From Flavonifractor sp. An82 (lineage in GTDB: Bacteria > Bacillota > Clostridia > Oscillospirales > Oscillospiraceae), in NCBI RefSeq assembly GCF_002159265.1, contig NZ_NFHG01000001.1, positions 248,001 to 312,000 of the forward strand: a stretch of 64,000 nt of DNA, read 5' to 3'. The notes below the pieces were generated by a model. It ran no database searches, was not told the DNA's origin, and was given only the letters and a program-made list of their open reading frames with translations. Each line of letters starts with the position of its first letter. The first letter of the stretch is position 1. Positions 26,843 to 35,882 of this stretch are shown in pieces. The translations under genes and the position numbers were made by a program.

Positions 26843-27087
26843 GTAGCAAGATACTGCGCGCAGGCTCTCGATACGCCGGGGCGCCTTGGCGTCAGACCTG
26901 CCGGTGCAGGCGGGGAATCGTGACGGAGCCGCTGTCCCGCGGCCCCACAAAGCGCAGGTCTTGTTGATAAAATATGTGGCCGGAAGGCCGCTGAAATACA
27001 GTGCAGAGTCAATGGCTGGATGCGACACCACTATTCCAGCGCTTGGCTCTGCATTGTCTTTTTTCAGCGGGCTTCCGGCCTTTTTTT
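26843..27087 (+). ncRNA. Candidate structured non-coding RNA
   Basis: Begins at the consensus promoter and ends in TTTTTTT at 27081-27087. The 5' part folds into short GC hairpins, with a long-range stem AGACCTGC (26894-26901) with GCAGGTCT (26954-26961). The 3' part is one long rod: 26978-26996 pairs with 27062-27080 (one mismatch), 26998-27012 with 27043-27057 (two G-U), and 27014-27020 with 27034-27040. No good reading frame lies inside. It may be a standalone RNA or a long leader; the T-run argues for termination before the next gene. I cannot match it to a known RNA family. Confidence 0.55.
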
Positions 27088-27163
27088 GTTTTTCTGCCGG
27101 CTGTGACAAGGCCGGTGCGAGTAGGAACTATGGAAGATCTCTTCCGGAAAGGTGGGATACAAG

Positions 27164-27628
27164 GTGAGCAAGAGATCAAGACGCAGCCGGACAGGGGTGC
27201 TGCCCGGCGCCGGACGCCTGCGCTGCCACTGCTGCAGCCCCGCTGTGCTTCGAAGCGCGGAGGGCCTTTGCAGGACGCACCGGCCGGGTGCGATGGCCTA
27301 TGTCTGCTCCCGGTACCCGGTGTGCGATTCCTATGTAATGGCGCACCCGGGTACCTTGGAGCCCATGGGGAGCCTGGCAGGGCCGAAGCTGCGGCAGCTG
27401 CGCTATGCTGCGCATCGGGAGTTCAACAAACTGTATCAGTCCGGACTCATGAGCAAGCGGGACGCCTACCAGTGGCTGGCCATGACCGTACAGGCACCCA
27501 TGGCCCACGCCCATATCGGGCATCTGGGCGAGTACTACTGTCAGGTGGTCATTGACGAGAGCCGGAAACTGCTCCAGGAGCGGCTGGAGCAGCAAAACAA
27601 ATTGAAAGAGGTAGCAGGAGGTGTATGA
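27164..27628 (+). CDS. Zinc-finger protein (DUF3268-like)
   Basis: 154 residues from the GTG at 27164, picked for AAAGGTGGG 7 bases upstream. The N-terminus is basic. A zinc ribbon is formed by RCHCC and VCSRYPVCDSYV, and LAGPKLRQLRYAAHREFNKL starts the helical remainder. Small proteins of this family sit in Clostridial conjugative elements. The stop codon lies just before the sigma factor start, with that gene's AGGAGG inside its last codons, so the two are coupled. DNA or RNA binding is inferred. Confidence 0.65.
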   Translation: MSKRSRRSRTGVLPGAGRLRCHCCSPAVLRSAEGLCRTHRPGAMAYVCSRYPVCDSYVMAHPGTLEPMGSLAGPKLRQLRYAAHREFNKLYQSGLMSKRDAYQWLAMTVQAPMAHAHIGHLGEYYCQVVIDESRKLLQERLEQQNKLKEVAGGV

Positions 27629-27629
27629 T

Positions 27630-28163
27630 ATGCTGTCGCCGCTTACGAAGGAGCAGTGGATGAAGGTAGAAGAGAACATGGGACTGGTGGGCAAGGTGAT
27701 CCAGGACTGCGTCCATACCCTGGGCGCCGGGAGCATGTTCGACTACGACGACCTGTTCCAGATCGGCTGCCTGGGGCTTTGCAAGGCGGCCCAGACGGAT
27801 AAACCGGGGCACACGGTGGCCTTTTCCACCTACGCCTACCGGCTCATCCGCAATGAGATCTATACCGAACTGGAGCGCGCCACCCGCCGGGGGCGGGAGG
27901 TTGCCACAGATCCTGCCGAGCTGCCCTGCACGGTGCTGGACGATGATACCCCGGAGCAGCGGGAAGCCTGCTCGGCGCTCCTGGCGCGCCTGGAGCGGGC
28001 GGAGGCCGGGGCCGCCGGCGTGACGGCCAAGGGGTTCCAGGCCATCCGGATGCTGATGGACGGGTACACCAACCGGGAGATCGGGGAGATGTTCGGCGTG
28101 CCGGCAAACCATGTGACGGCGTGGGTGTCCAGGGCCCGCAAGGCCCTCGGCGCTTCAGAGTGA
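27630..28163 (+). CDS. Sigma-70 family RNA polymerase sigma factor
   Basis: 177 residues from the ATG with AGGAGG 8 bases upstream. Region 2 is clear (FDYDDLFQIGCLGLCKAA, FSTYAYRLIRNEIY), and region 4 gives the helix-turn-helix (YTNREIGEMFGVPANHVTAW then VSRARKAL). There is no region 3 of normal size, so it is a short sigma or sigma-like factor, as in TcdR- or ICE-type regulators. It probably directs expression of the element. Confidence 0.8.
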   Translation: MLSPLTKEQWMKVEENMGLVGKVIQDCVHTLGAGSMFDYDDLFQIGCLGLCKAAQTDKPGHTVAFSTYAYRLIRNEIYTELERATRRGREVATDPAELPCTVLDDDTPEQREACSALLARLERAEAGAAGVTAKGFQAIRMLMDGYTNREIGEMFGVPANHVTAWVSRARKALGASE

Positions 28164-28247
28164 TGGGCAGGTGAGAAATGAGAATTGCTTTTCCGGACGG
28201 AACCACCTATAATGGCACTTAGATTTTGTGTTTGTGAGGTTTCGGCC

Positions 28248-28772
28248 ATGGGGAGAGCATCCACGAGAGAGAATAAGAACATCTATCAGACCACCCGGGA
28301 GGCGCTGCACCTGACCCGGGAGGCCGCCGGTGAGCTGCTGGAGTCCATTCCGCCCGAGCGCATCGAGAAGATCGAGAACGAGCGGTCCCTGCCCCACCCG
28401 GACGAGGTGCTGACCATGGCGGAGAAGTACAAGCAGCCGGGCCTTTGCAACTACTACTGCGCCAATCAGTGCCCCATCGGGCAGGAGTATGTGCCGGAGG
28501 TGAAGATCAAGGACCTCTCCCAGATCGTCCTGGAAATGCTGGCATCCCTCAATTCCATGAACCGGCGCAAGGACCGGCTGATCGAGATCACCGCCGACGG
28601 CGTCATCAGCGACGACGAGCTGGAGGACTTCATCCGAATCCGGGAGGAGCTGGAGCGCATCTCCATCGCGGTAGAGACGCTGCAGCTGTGGTCGGAGCGG
28701 ATGCTGGCCACCGGCGCCATCAACCCAGAGCAGTATGAGGCCTATGAGCGCCGGCGTGCGGAGCGGGATTGA
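28248..28772 (+). CDS. Xre-like helix-turn-helix protein
   Basis: 174 residues from the ATG with TGAGGT 8 bases upstream. Residues about 15-65 form an HTH (TREALHLTREAAGELLESIP then PERIEKIENE), followed by a Cys segment (CNYYCANQCPIG) and a long helical tail. This layout recurs in Clostridial element-borne regulators. The Cys triplet could bind metal. It lies between the sigma factor and the small genes. Confidence 0.7.
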   Translation: MGRASTRENKNIYQTTREALHLTREAAGELLESIPPERIEKIENERSLPHPDEVLTMAEKYKQPGLCNYYCANQCPIGQEYVPEVKIKDLSQIVLEMLASLNSMNRRKDRLIEITADGVISDDELEDFIRIREELERISIAVETLQLWSERMLATGAINPEQYEAYERRRAERD

Positions 28773-28915
28773 ACCGGGTATTTTGCCGCAGCAGTGGAAA
28801 TAGTGGGCCTTAATTTGCCAAACCGACGCTGGAAGCCGCTGGTGCTGGATGGTAGAATACGGGTAAGCAGAGAGAGCAGACGCTCCTGTGAAGTTTGCGC
28901 AGCGAGGTGACGGCG

Positions 28916-29026
28916 ATGGATCCAAAAACGAGACTCCTGGCGATCCGCCTGATGGAGAACCTCCGGAAAAATCCCGCTTACGCCCAGACACTGGGCGTCC
29001 AGGTGACCTTGAAGAGATCCGCCTGA
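28916..29026 (+). CDS. 36-residue orphan protein
   Basis: GAGGTGA lies 6 bases before the ATG. The peptide starts MDPKTRLLAIRLMENLRKNP and is basic and helical. It is followed at once by a terminator. Short and unrecognised; the ribosome site and terminator are the support. Confidence 0.45.
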   Translation: MDPKTRLLAIRLMENLRKNPAYAQTLGVQVTLKRSA

Positions 29027-29060
29027 AGGGTTGGGTTCCCATCCCGATCCGGCGGCGGCT

Positions 29061-29092
29061 GAGGGCTTCACAGCTGGGTGAAGCCCTCTTTT
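29061..29092 (+). terminator. Rho-independent terminator
   Basis: GAGGGCTTCAC pairs with GTGAAGCCCTC around a 6-base loop and is followed by TTTT. Confidence 0.85.
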
Positions 29093-29136
29093 GCAGAGAG
29101 AATTGATGCCTTGGGAAGGGAAAGGAGCGAAACGAG

Positions 29137-30078
29137 ATGAACGGCTATGACCAGCAGCTGAAGGAGCTGCTCGCCCAGTGCGCCCGCAAGAAGAAACTGG
29201 AGGCCTCGGCCGCGGAGCTGCGGCGCCAGCGGGATACCTACGCCGCCAGGGCGGAGGAGCTGAAAGAGGCCATGTGGGAGGAGCAGGCGGATGTGGACCG
29301 GCTGGAGGGCCGGAGCCTGGCCGCCTTCTTCTACAACGTGGTAGGGAAGATGGACGAAAAGCTGACGCAGGAGCGGCAGGAGGCCTACGCCGCCCGGGTG
29401 CGGTATGACGCGGCGGCCCGGGAGCTGGCCGGCGCGGAGGAGGATCTGGCCCGGTGTCAGGCGGAGCTGGACGTCCTAAGCGGCTGCGAGGAGCGGTACG
29501 CCGCGCTGCTCCGAGAGAAGACCCAGGCGGTCAAGGCCGCCGGCGGTGCGGTCGCGGAACAGATCCTCCGCATGGAGGAGCGCGATGCCTACTTAGAGAG
29601 CCAGGAGCGGGAGCTGGGGGAGGCGTCCGCCGCCGGGCAGAGCGCCCTGGCGACGGCCGATGAGATCCTGGAGAGCCTGAGCAGCGCGGAGGGCTGGGGG
29701 ACCTGGGACCTGGTGGGCGGCGGGCTCATCGCCGACCTGGCCAAGCACAGCAAGCTGGATGAGGCACAGGCGGCGGTGGAGTACCTGCAGTCGCAGCTGC
29801 GCGCCTTCCGGACGGAGCTGGCCGACGTGACCATCAGCGCCGATTTCCAGGTCAATATCGACGGCTTCCTCCGCTTTGCTGACTATGTGTTCGACGGTAT
29901 CTTCGCCGACTGGGCGGTGCTGGACCGGATCAACCAGGCCCAGGCCCAGGTGGAGGACACCCGGGCGCAGATCTGCGCCGTCCTGGACCGCCTGGGGCAG
30001 ATGACGGACCAGGCGGAGCGGGAGCGGGCCGGACTGCGGCAGGAGATCGAGGGCCTGGTCAGCAGCGTGCCCATGTAG
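29137..30078 (+). CDS. Long coiled-coil protein
   Basis: 313 residues, AAAGGAGCG upstream. Residues 1-190 are continuous heptad coiled coil rich in Ala, Glu and Arg. A glycine-containing break (TWDLVGGGLIADLAKHSKLD, about 190-208) precedes a second coiled segment. There is no membrane segment. The central break resembles that of uncharacterised helical proteins in Firmicutes islands. The function cannot be told from the sequence. Confidence 0.6.
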   Translation: MNGYDQQLKELLAQCARKKKLEASAAELRRQRDTYAARAEELKEAMWEEQADVDRLEGRSLAAFFYNVVGKMDEKLTQERQEAYAARVRYDAAARELAGAEEDLARCQAELDVLSGCEERYAALLREKTQAVKAAGGAVAEQILRMEERDAYLESQERELGEASAAGQSALATADEILESLSSAEGWGTWDLVGGGLIADLAKHSKLDEAQAAVEYLQSQLRAFRTELADVTISADFQVNIDGFLRFADYVFDGIFADWAVLDRINQAQAQVEDTRAQICAVLDRLGQMTDQAERERAGLRQEIEGLVSSVPM

Positions 30079-30131
30079 GATAAATCGCTAAGCGGTATGG
30101 GAAACAAGAGGGAATAAGGAGAATAACGAGT

Positions 30132-30302
30132 ATGGATGATGACGCGGGCGCCCAGGCGCCCCAGCTGCTCTGGATCAACTGGACGGACCAGGTGGTATCC
30201 TTCCACCGGGAAGAGGGGCTTGAGCCGGTGGCGTTCCCCGACCACGACGCCATGCTGGCGTATGTGTTCCAGAAGACCTCCAACGGCTTTCGCATCCAGT
30301 GA
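30132..30302 (+). CDS. 56-residue orphan protein
   Basis: AAGGAG lies 11 bases before the ATG. The peptide (LLWINWTDQVVSFHREEGLE ... MLAYVFQKTSNGFRIQ) has a compact alpha-beta look. It sits in the 265-base gap between the coiled-coil gene and the ABC transporter. Function unknown. Confidence 0.5.
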   Translation: MDDDAGAQAPQLLWINWTDQVVSFHREEGLEPVAFPDHDAMLAYVFQKTSNGFRIQ

Positions 30303-30343
30303 GAGACTGCTGAGAAACGATTCAACAAAATAAGGAGCAACCC

Positions 30344-31051
30344 ATGAAATTTATCATTGAGCACCTGTCCAAGCGCTTTGAGCAGAAAGAGGTGCTGAAG
30401 GACATCGACTTTACCTTTGAGGAGGGGAGGATCTACGGCCTCTTGGGCCGAAACGGCGCCGGTAAGACAACGCTTTTCAACTGCCTGAACCGGGACATCA
30501 AGGCTGACAGCGGCAGCTTTTACATCGAAGAAAACGGCGTTCGCAGGGAAGTGGCGGCGGAGGACATCGGGTATGTTCTCTCCACGCCCACGGTGCCGGA
30601 GTTCCTCACCGGCCGGGAGTTCCTCAAGTTCTTTGTGGACATCAATTCTGACTCCATCCGGGATCCCAAGCCCCTGGACGAGTATTTTGAGGAAATGAGC
30701 ATCGCCCCGGAGGACCGGGACAAGCTGCTGAAGGACTACTCCCATGGCATGAAGAACAAGATGCAGATGCTGGTCAACATCATCGCCCAGCCCAACATCC
30801 TGCTCCTGGATGAGCCGCTGACCAGCCTGGATGTGGTGGTGGCCGAGGAGATGAAGAATCTGCTCCGGTCGCTGAAGGACGGGCGGATCACCATTTTCTC
30901 CACCCACATTCTGGATCTGGCCCTGGATCTCTGCGACGAGATCGTGCTGCTCAGCCACGGGGAGCTGGAGGTGGTGGAGAAGTCCAACCTGGACGACCAC
31001 GCCTTCAAGGAGAAGATCATCGCGGCGCTGAAAGAGGAGAGCTATGCTTAA
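30344..31051 (+). CDS. ABC transporter ATP-binding subunit
   Basis: 235 residues. Walker A GLLGRNGAGKTT (about 34-45), a degenerate signature YSHGMKNKM in place of LSGGQ, Walker B ILLLDEP and switch STHIL. The degenerate signature is typical of ABC-2 type exporters for peptides or lipids. AAGGAG precedes the start. It overlaps the permease gene by eight bases, so both are one operon. Substrate unknown; self-immunity or bacteriocin export are possibilities. Confidence 0.88.
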   Translation: MKFIIEHLSKRFEQKEVLKDIDFTFEEGRIYGLLGRNGAGKTTLFNCLNRDIKADSGSFYIEENGVRREVAAEDIGYVLSTPTVPEFLTGREFLKFFVDINSDSIRDPKPLDEYFEEMSIAPEDRDKLLKDYSHGMKNKMQMLVNIIAQPNILLLDEPLTSLDVVVAEEMKNLLRSLKDGRITIFSTHILDLALDLCDEIVLLSHGELEVVEKSNLDDHAFKEKIIAALKEESYA

Positions 31052-32615
31052 AACACTGCGCATCTCATTCGCCCTGAAAAATACGTACCGGGTCAACGGC
31101 ATCCTGCACTCCCTCAAGCAGATCCCCCTTTTGAAACAGGTGCTGCCCGACCGGCTTTATCAAGTGCGGGGGCTGAAGAACTTCGCCAACGTCCTCTCGG
31201 TGCTGTGGGAGATCGTGTCCATCTTCCTGGGGAAGTTCCTCTATTTTCTCACTATGGTCTGCGGCGTGGGGCTCCTCTACGAGCGGGCGCCGGCGGGACT
31301 CGGGTTCCTGCACATCCTGCTGTTCCTGACGCTGATCGGCTCGTATATGAATACCAGCCTCTTCAACCCCACCCGGGACAAGTACTACGCCATGATCCTT
31401 CTGCGGATGAACGCCCGGTCCTACACCCTGTCTAACTACGGCTACGCCCTGGGGAAGGTCGTGGTGGGGTTCCTGCCCTTCACCATCCTCTTTGGCCTGG
31501 ACCGGGGCGTGCCGCTGTGGCTGTGCCTGCTGATCCCTGTCTGCATCGCCGGCGCGAAGGTGGCGGTGGCCGCCGACTCCCTGCGGGACTATGAGAAGCA
31601 CGGCTATGTCCGCAATGAGAATAACCTCCAGAAGATAGCCTGGCTGCTGACGGCGCTCCTGCTGGCCCTGGCCTATGTGCCGCCCGCCGCGGGCTTCGTC
31701 CTGCCCCTCTGGGCCTCGGCGGCGCTGTTCCTGGTCTGGATCCCCCTGGGGCTCCTGAGCCTTAGGCGGGTGGTGACCTTCCGCTACTACCGGGAGATGA
31801 ATCAGGAGCTGCTGGCCCAGATCCCGGGCCAGATGGACAAGGCCAGAGCGGCGGTCAAGACGGCCAATGAGAAGAACATCTCCGCCGACACGTCCATCAC
31901 CAGCCGGAAGAGTGGCTTTGAGTTCCTCAACGACCTGTTCGTCAAGCGGCACCGGAAGATTTTGTGGAAATCCGCCCTGCGCATCGCCTATGTCTGCCTG
32001 TTTCTCTGCTGTGGCGCAGTGCTTCTCATGGTGATCCAGCCCGGCACCAAGGCGGACATCAACGAGATGGTCATGACGTGGCTGCCGTACTTTGCCTTCA
32101 TCATGTATCTCATCAACCGGGGCACCGGCTTTACCCAGGCCCTGTTCATGAACTGCGACCACAGCCTTCTGACCTACTCCTTCTACAAGCGTCCGGGGTT
32201 TGTGCTCAGGCTGTTTCGCATCCGGCTGCGGGAGATCATCAAGGTCAATGCCGTGCCGGCGCTGGTAATCGGGTGCGGCCTGGCGCTGATCCTCTATGTC
32301 TCCGGCGGGACGGACAACCCCCTCAATTATGTGGTGCTGGTGGTCACGATCCTCGCCATGAGCGCCTTCTTCTCCATCCACTACCTGACCGTCTACTACC
32401 TGCTGCAGCCCTACACGGCCGGCACGGAGATGAAGAGCGGGACCTACCGCATCGTGATGGTCCTCACCTATGTGGTGTGCTACGCCATGATCAACGTCCG
32501 TATGCCCATCCTGATGTTCGGCGCGATGTGCATCGCCTTCTGCGTGGCGTACTCCATCGTGGCCAGCATCCTGGTCTACAAGTTCGCGCCCCGGACCTTC
32601 CGGCTACGGACGTAA
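31044..32615 (+). CDS. ABC-2 type permease partner
   Basis: 523 residues with about eleven hydrophobic segments, which fits a full ABC-2 permease. It pairs with the preceding ATPase through the overlapping start. A long cytosolic loop at about residues 240-300 divides two halves (VKTANEKNISADTSITSRKS). A good terminator follows. Function as an exporter or resistance pump is inferred. Confidence 0.8.
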   Translation: MLKTLRISFALKNTYRVNGILHSLKQIPLLKQVLPDRLYQVRGLKNFANVLSVLWEIVSIFLGKFLYFLTMVCGVGLLYERAPAGLGFLHILLFLTLIGSYMNTSLFNPTRDKYYAMILLRMNARSYTLSNYGYALGKVVVGFLPFTILFGLDRGVPLWLCLLIPVCIAGAKVAVAADSLRDYEKHGYVRNENNLQKIAWLLTALLLALAYVPPAAGFVLPLWASAALFLVWIPLGLLSLRRVVTFRYYREMNQELLAQIPGQMDKARAAVKTANEKNISADTSITSRKSGFEFLNDLFVKRHRKILWKSALRIAYVCLFLCCGAVLLMVIQPGTKADINEMVMTWLPYFAFIMYLINRGTGFTQALFMNCDHSLLTYSFYKRPGFVLRLFRIRLREIIKVNAVPALVIGCGLALILYVSGGTDNPLNYVVLVVTILAMSAFFSIHYLTVYYLLQPYTAGTEMKSGTYRIVMVLTYVVCYAMINVRMPILMFGAMCIAFCVAYSIVASILVYKFAPRTFRLRT

Positions 32616-32644
32616 TATAGAGCGTATCACCGAAGAAAAGAGCG

Positions 32645-32681
32645 GGGGAGCTGTGCCGAATGGCGCAGCTCCCCTGTTTTT
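32645..32681. terminator. Terminator between convergent operons
   Basis: GGGGAGCTGTGCC pairs with GGCGCAGCTCCCC (one G-U), 4-base loop, followed by TGTTTTTTT on the plus strand. Confidence 0.85.
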
Positions 32682-32744
32682 TTGGTTTGCAGGACTGCGA
32701 TGGGAAGAGTTTGGCGGCTTGGCGGCAGAATCAGAGAAAATACC

Positions 32745-34076
32745 TCAGCCGGAGGCCGCGGAGAAGAACATGACATAGTAGATCGGGAGATAGGTGATCT
32801 TCCCCTTGCTGGATACCTTGCGCTCATTGGACAGTACGAATGCCTTCTTGATATGGTAGTCCTCATTTTGGACAAAGGTGTTGAGCGCGCTGTGTACGGT
32901 ATAGTCCTTGCCGGACTTGACCTCAAGGGGGACGGCGGAAAGGCTGCTGTAATCGTCGATCAGGTAATCGACCTCGCCCTTGCTGCGGTTGTCATAGTAG
33001 TACAGCTTATAGCCATGGGCGGCCAGTTCGCTGGCGACGACAGTCTCATAGACGGATCCCAGATTGATGCTCTTTTCATCATCCAGGACGGCGCGGATAT
33101 TGTTCCCGTAAAGAAGGCACGTCAGGAGTCCCACATCGTTGAGATAGAGCTTGAGCAGGTTTTTCCCTGCGGACTCGATCAGCGGGAAAACCGGATTGGA
33201 GATGGCCTGAACGGGCAGGGCAATCCCGGCGCTGATCAGATACTCAAACTCGTCGCTGTAATCGCGGAAGGTCTTTCCCTTCTTATCCTCAATGCTCTTG
33301 GCTACCACGCGCTTTTTCTTTTTCTCCATATTGGAGGGGATGAGGTCGTAGATGCGCCGGATCATCAGCTTCCGCTCTTCGCCGTATTTGGAGGCGTCGG
33401 CGGCATAGTAGTCATGGATCTCCCGCTGGATCTCCCGCACAGTCTGGATGTTCTTCTCCGCCAGATAGGTATTGACCGCATCGGGCAGCCCGCCGACCAG
33501 CAGATACTTGCGGAACAGATCCATTACCTTGTTATGCGTCGCCTCGTCCAGCGCCTCCAATGCCTCAAACCTCCGGCGCATAGCGGTGATGGCAAATTCA
33601 TTCAGCCCATTCGCATACAGGAACTCCTCAAAATCCAGGGGGAACATCTGGACCTTTCGGATGCTGCCCATGGGAATGGAGGGGATCTGCGCCAACGTGA
33701 CGCCCAGCAGGGAGCCGCTTGCGATATAGGTGAACCGGCCGTCCTGAGCCAGAAACTTGAGCATGGTGAGCAGGTGGGGATAGGCCTGGATCTCATCCAG
33801 GAAAATCAGCGTATTCTTCTTTTCCTTCATCCTGTCGCCGGCGAGCATACTCACCTGCAGGTAGAAGTCCTCCACCGTCCGGACGTTGGCGAACAGCCCG
33901 GCGCCCAGCGCGTCCTCCACCAGGTTGATCTCGATGTAGTTCTCAAACAGCTTCTGCCCCACATAGCGGACGATGTAGGTCTTGCCCACCTGACGGGCGC
34001 CGTCAATGAGCAGGATCTTGTTCGAGTCCGATTGCAGATGTGCCTCGATCAGAGAGGCTATTTTTCGGTAAAGCAT
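32745..34076 (-). CDS. DUF4143/AAA_14 family ATPase
   Basis: 443 residues from the ATG with AGGAGGT upstream; the longer N-terminal frame has no ribosome site. Walker A GARQVGKTY (about 26-34), Walker B NTLIFLDEIQAYP, sensor ASGSLLG and DUF4143 nuclease-like region (KGEVDYLIDD ... PLEVKSGKDY). A second member of the family seen at 17888-19204. Its promoter region contains a 10-bp direct repeat. Role likely in mobile-island biology; not established. Confidence 0.82.
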   Translation of the reverse strand: MLYRKIASLIEAHLQSDSNKILLIDGARQVGKTYIVRYVGQKLFENYIEINLVEDALGAGLFANVRTVEDFYLQVSMLAGDRMKEKKNTLIFLDEIQAYPHLLTMLKFLAQDGRFTYIASGSLLGVTLAQIPSIPMGSIRKVQMFPLDFEEFLYANGLNEFAITAMRRRFEALEALDEATHNKVMDLFRKYLLVGGLPDAVNTYLAEKNIQTVREIQREIHDYYAADASKYGEERKLMIRRIYDLIPSNMEKKKKRVVAKSIEDKKGKTFRDYSDEFEYLISAGIALPVQAISNPVFPLIESAGKNLLKLYLNDVGLLTCLLYGNNIRAVLDDEKSINLGSVYETVVASELAAHGYKLYYYDNRSKGEVDYLIDDYSSLSAVPLEVKSGKDYTVHSALNTFVQNEDYHIKKAFVLSNERKVSSKGKITYLPIYYVMFFSAASG

Positions 34077-34099
34077 ACAGCACCTCCTGATGAACAGAT

Positions 34100-34142
34100 T
34101 TTTCAATAGGATTATACTGCATATAGTATGACTTTTCAATAG
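34100..34142. promoter_or_regulatory. Direct-repeat operator candidate upstream of the DUF4143 gene
   Basis: TTTTCAATAG occurs at 34100-34109 and 34133-34142, 33 bp (three helical turns) apart, in an AT-rich 120-base region between divergent genes; the following bases also match partly (ATTATA, ATTTATA). Confidence 0.45.
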
Positions 34143-34346
34143 AATTTATATGCAAAAATCAGAACTTATCAAATAGAGGGACCGCCGGAGAGAACTCAGT
34201 TAGCCGCCGGGGTGATGACTATGCAGGGGGAGGCGGCAGCAGGGAGTAACTTCAGAGTCCGACTGGAGATTTTCCAATCCATCTTGATACTTTCCTTAGA
34301 ATTGCCTGTTACCATAGCGGCAGAATCTGATAAGGAGACTTCTGCT

Positions 34347-35207
34347 ATGGAAACGACACGCGCATTGACTAAGACCGGCGGCATCACCGAGACGGGGCTC
34401 AAGTGGATCGCCCTGGTCACCATGGTGATGGACCACATCCACTACTTCTTCGGCTTCACCGGCATGATCCCGGAGTGGTTCAGCATGGTGGGGCGGCTGG
34501 GAGCGCCCCTGTTCCTCTTCTGCCTGGTGGAGGGCTTCACCCACACCCACAGCCGGAAGAAGTACTTCGCCAAGGTCTACATCCTCTCCGCCGCCATGTC
34601 CGCCCTGCTGTTCCTCATGGCCTTCGGCGGCATCCTGGTGCGGCCCGACGGGTTCTACCCGGGGAACGGCATGATGACCACCTTCGCGGTGCTCATGGTG
34701 ATCTGGCAGGGCATCGACTGGCTGGGACAGAAAAAGATCCTGCCAGGCCTGGCGGCGGTGATCCTCCCCCTGGCCTGGCCCATCCTGGCAAGCCAGCTGT
34801 CTGTGGCCTTTCCCGCTCTGGCCACGCCGCTGGGCTTTGCCGCCTACTCGGTCCTGCCCGCATGGGGCACCACCGGGGACAGCAGTTGGCCGGTGCTGGT
34901 GATGGGGTTGGTGCTCTACCTGTTTAGAAAGCGCCGGGGTGTGCAGGTGGCGGCCTTCTCCGTCTACTACATCCTCTATGGCGTAGTCTATATGGCCGCC
35001 ATAGCCTCCGCTATGGCCCCGGACTTCGTCTGGTGGCAGCTCTTCACCCAGTACTATGAGATCTACGGCATCTTGGCGGCGCCCCTGATGCTGTGGTATA
35101 ATGGCCGGCGGGGCGGCGGGCACAAGCTGCTGTTCTACGCCTTCTATCCCGCCCACATCTACATTCTCTACGCCCTCTCCTGGGGGCTCTATCTTCTGCT
35201 GAACTGA
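34347..35207 (+). CDS. TraX-family membrane protein
   Basis: 286 residues from the ATG with AAGGAG about 10 bases upstream. Eight or nine membrane helices; TraX features include the early LKWIALVTMVMDHIHYFF and RLGAPLFLFCLVEGF. In the F plasmid TraX acetylates pilin, but the family is broad, and Firmicutes copies are likely membrane acyltransferases acting on surface polymers. It lies seven bases before a response regulator, so this two-component system may control it. Confidence 0.8.
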   Translation: METTRALTKTGGITETGLKWIALVTMVMDHIHYFFGFTGMIPEWFSMVGRLGAPLFLFCLVEGFTHTHSRKKYFAKVYILSAAMSALLFLMAFGGILVRPDGFYPGNGMMTTFAVLMVIWQGIDWLGQKKILPGLAAVILPLAWPILASQLSVAFPALATPLGFAAYSVLPAWGTTGDSSWPVLVMGLVLYLFRKRRGVQVAAFSVYYILYGVVYMAAIASAMAPDFVWWQLFTQYYEIYGILAAPLMLWYNGRRGGGHKLLFYAFYPAHIYILYALSWGLYLLLN

Positions 35208-35213
35208 GGTGAC

Positions 35214-35882
35214 ATGATGGCCCATATCCTGGTGGTGGATGATGACAAGGATCTCTGCGCCCTGCTGAGGACCGCCCTGGAGCGGGACGGGCACCAGGTG
35301 TCCACCCGCCTGAGCGGCCGTGAGGTGGACGAGTCCGCCTGCCGCTGGGCGGACTGCATCCTGTTGGATGTGATGATGCCAGGGGAGGACGGGTTCGCCC
35401 TCTGCCGCCGCATCCGGGCGCTGGCGGACTGCCCCATCCTCTTCCTCACCGCCAAGACCGAGGAGACCGACGTGCTCACCGGCCTGGGGCTGGGCGGGGA
35501 CGACTACCTCACCAAGCCCTTCCGCGTCGCGGAGCTGCGGGCCCGGGTGGCGGCCCACCTGCGCCGGGAGCAGCGCACGCCCCATGCCCGCCTGCGCCGG
35601 GGGGAACTGGACTTCGACCTGGGGGAGCGGGCCGTGTACTGGCAGGACACGCCGTTGAAGCTGACCAGGGGGGAATACGCCATCTGTGAGTACCTGGCCA
35701 TGCACCCGGGCCAGACCTTCTCCAAGGAGCAGCTCTACGAGGCGGCCTTCGGCTACGACGGCGAGGCGGACGCCTCCGCCGTGACAGAGCACATCAAGAA
35801 CATCCGGGCCAAGCTGCGCCCGGCGGGGGAGAGCCCCATTGAAACCGTCTGGGGGGTGGGCTACAAGTGGAAAAACGGATAA
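35214..35882 (+). CDS. OmpR-family response regulator (VanR-like)
   Basis: 222 residues. The receiver domain (1-115) has the acidic pair DDD, the phosphoacceptor in CILLDVMMPGEDGF, T at FLTAKTEE and K at YLTKPFR. A winged-helix DNA-binding domain follows (LTRGEYAICEYLAMHPGQTF ... ETVWGVGYKWK). It overlaps the kinase gene by 16 bases. Confidence 0.9.
   Translation: MMAHILVVDDDKDLCALLRTALERDGHQVSTRLSGREVDESACRWADCILLDVMMPGEDGFALCRRIRALADCPILFLTAKTEETDVLTGLGLGGDDYLTKPFRVAELRARVAAHLRREQRTPHARLRRGELDFDLGERAVYWQDTPLKLTRGEYAICEYLAMHPGQTFSKEQLYEAAFGYDGEADASAVTEHIKNIRAKLRPAGESPIETVWGVGYKWKNG

Larger units (their letters stand above)
20010..30302 (+). mobile_element. Degenerate integrative conjugative element
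   Basis: A run of element-type genes in one direction: replication- and regulator-like proteins, VirB2-like pilin, signal-peptide protein, VirD4 coupling protein, S1-repeat protein, a membrane protein, zinc-finger protein, sigma factor, Xre-like protein and small orphan genes. There is no VirB4/TraE, relaxase or integrase here, and VirD4 lacks its ATP-binding half, so it cannot transfer itself. The limits are estimates. Confidence 0.6.

Noticed and set aside
34296-35792. 498-codon minus-strand frame
   Set aside because: Antisense to TraX and the response regulator, which have clear motifs.
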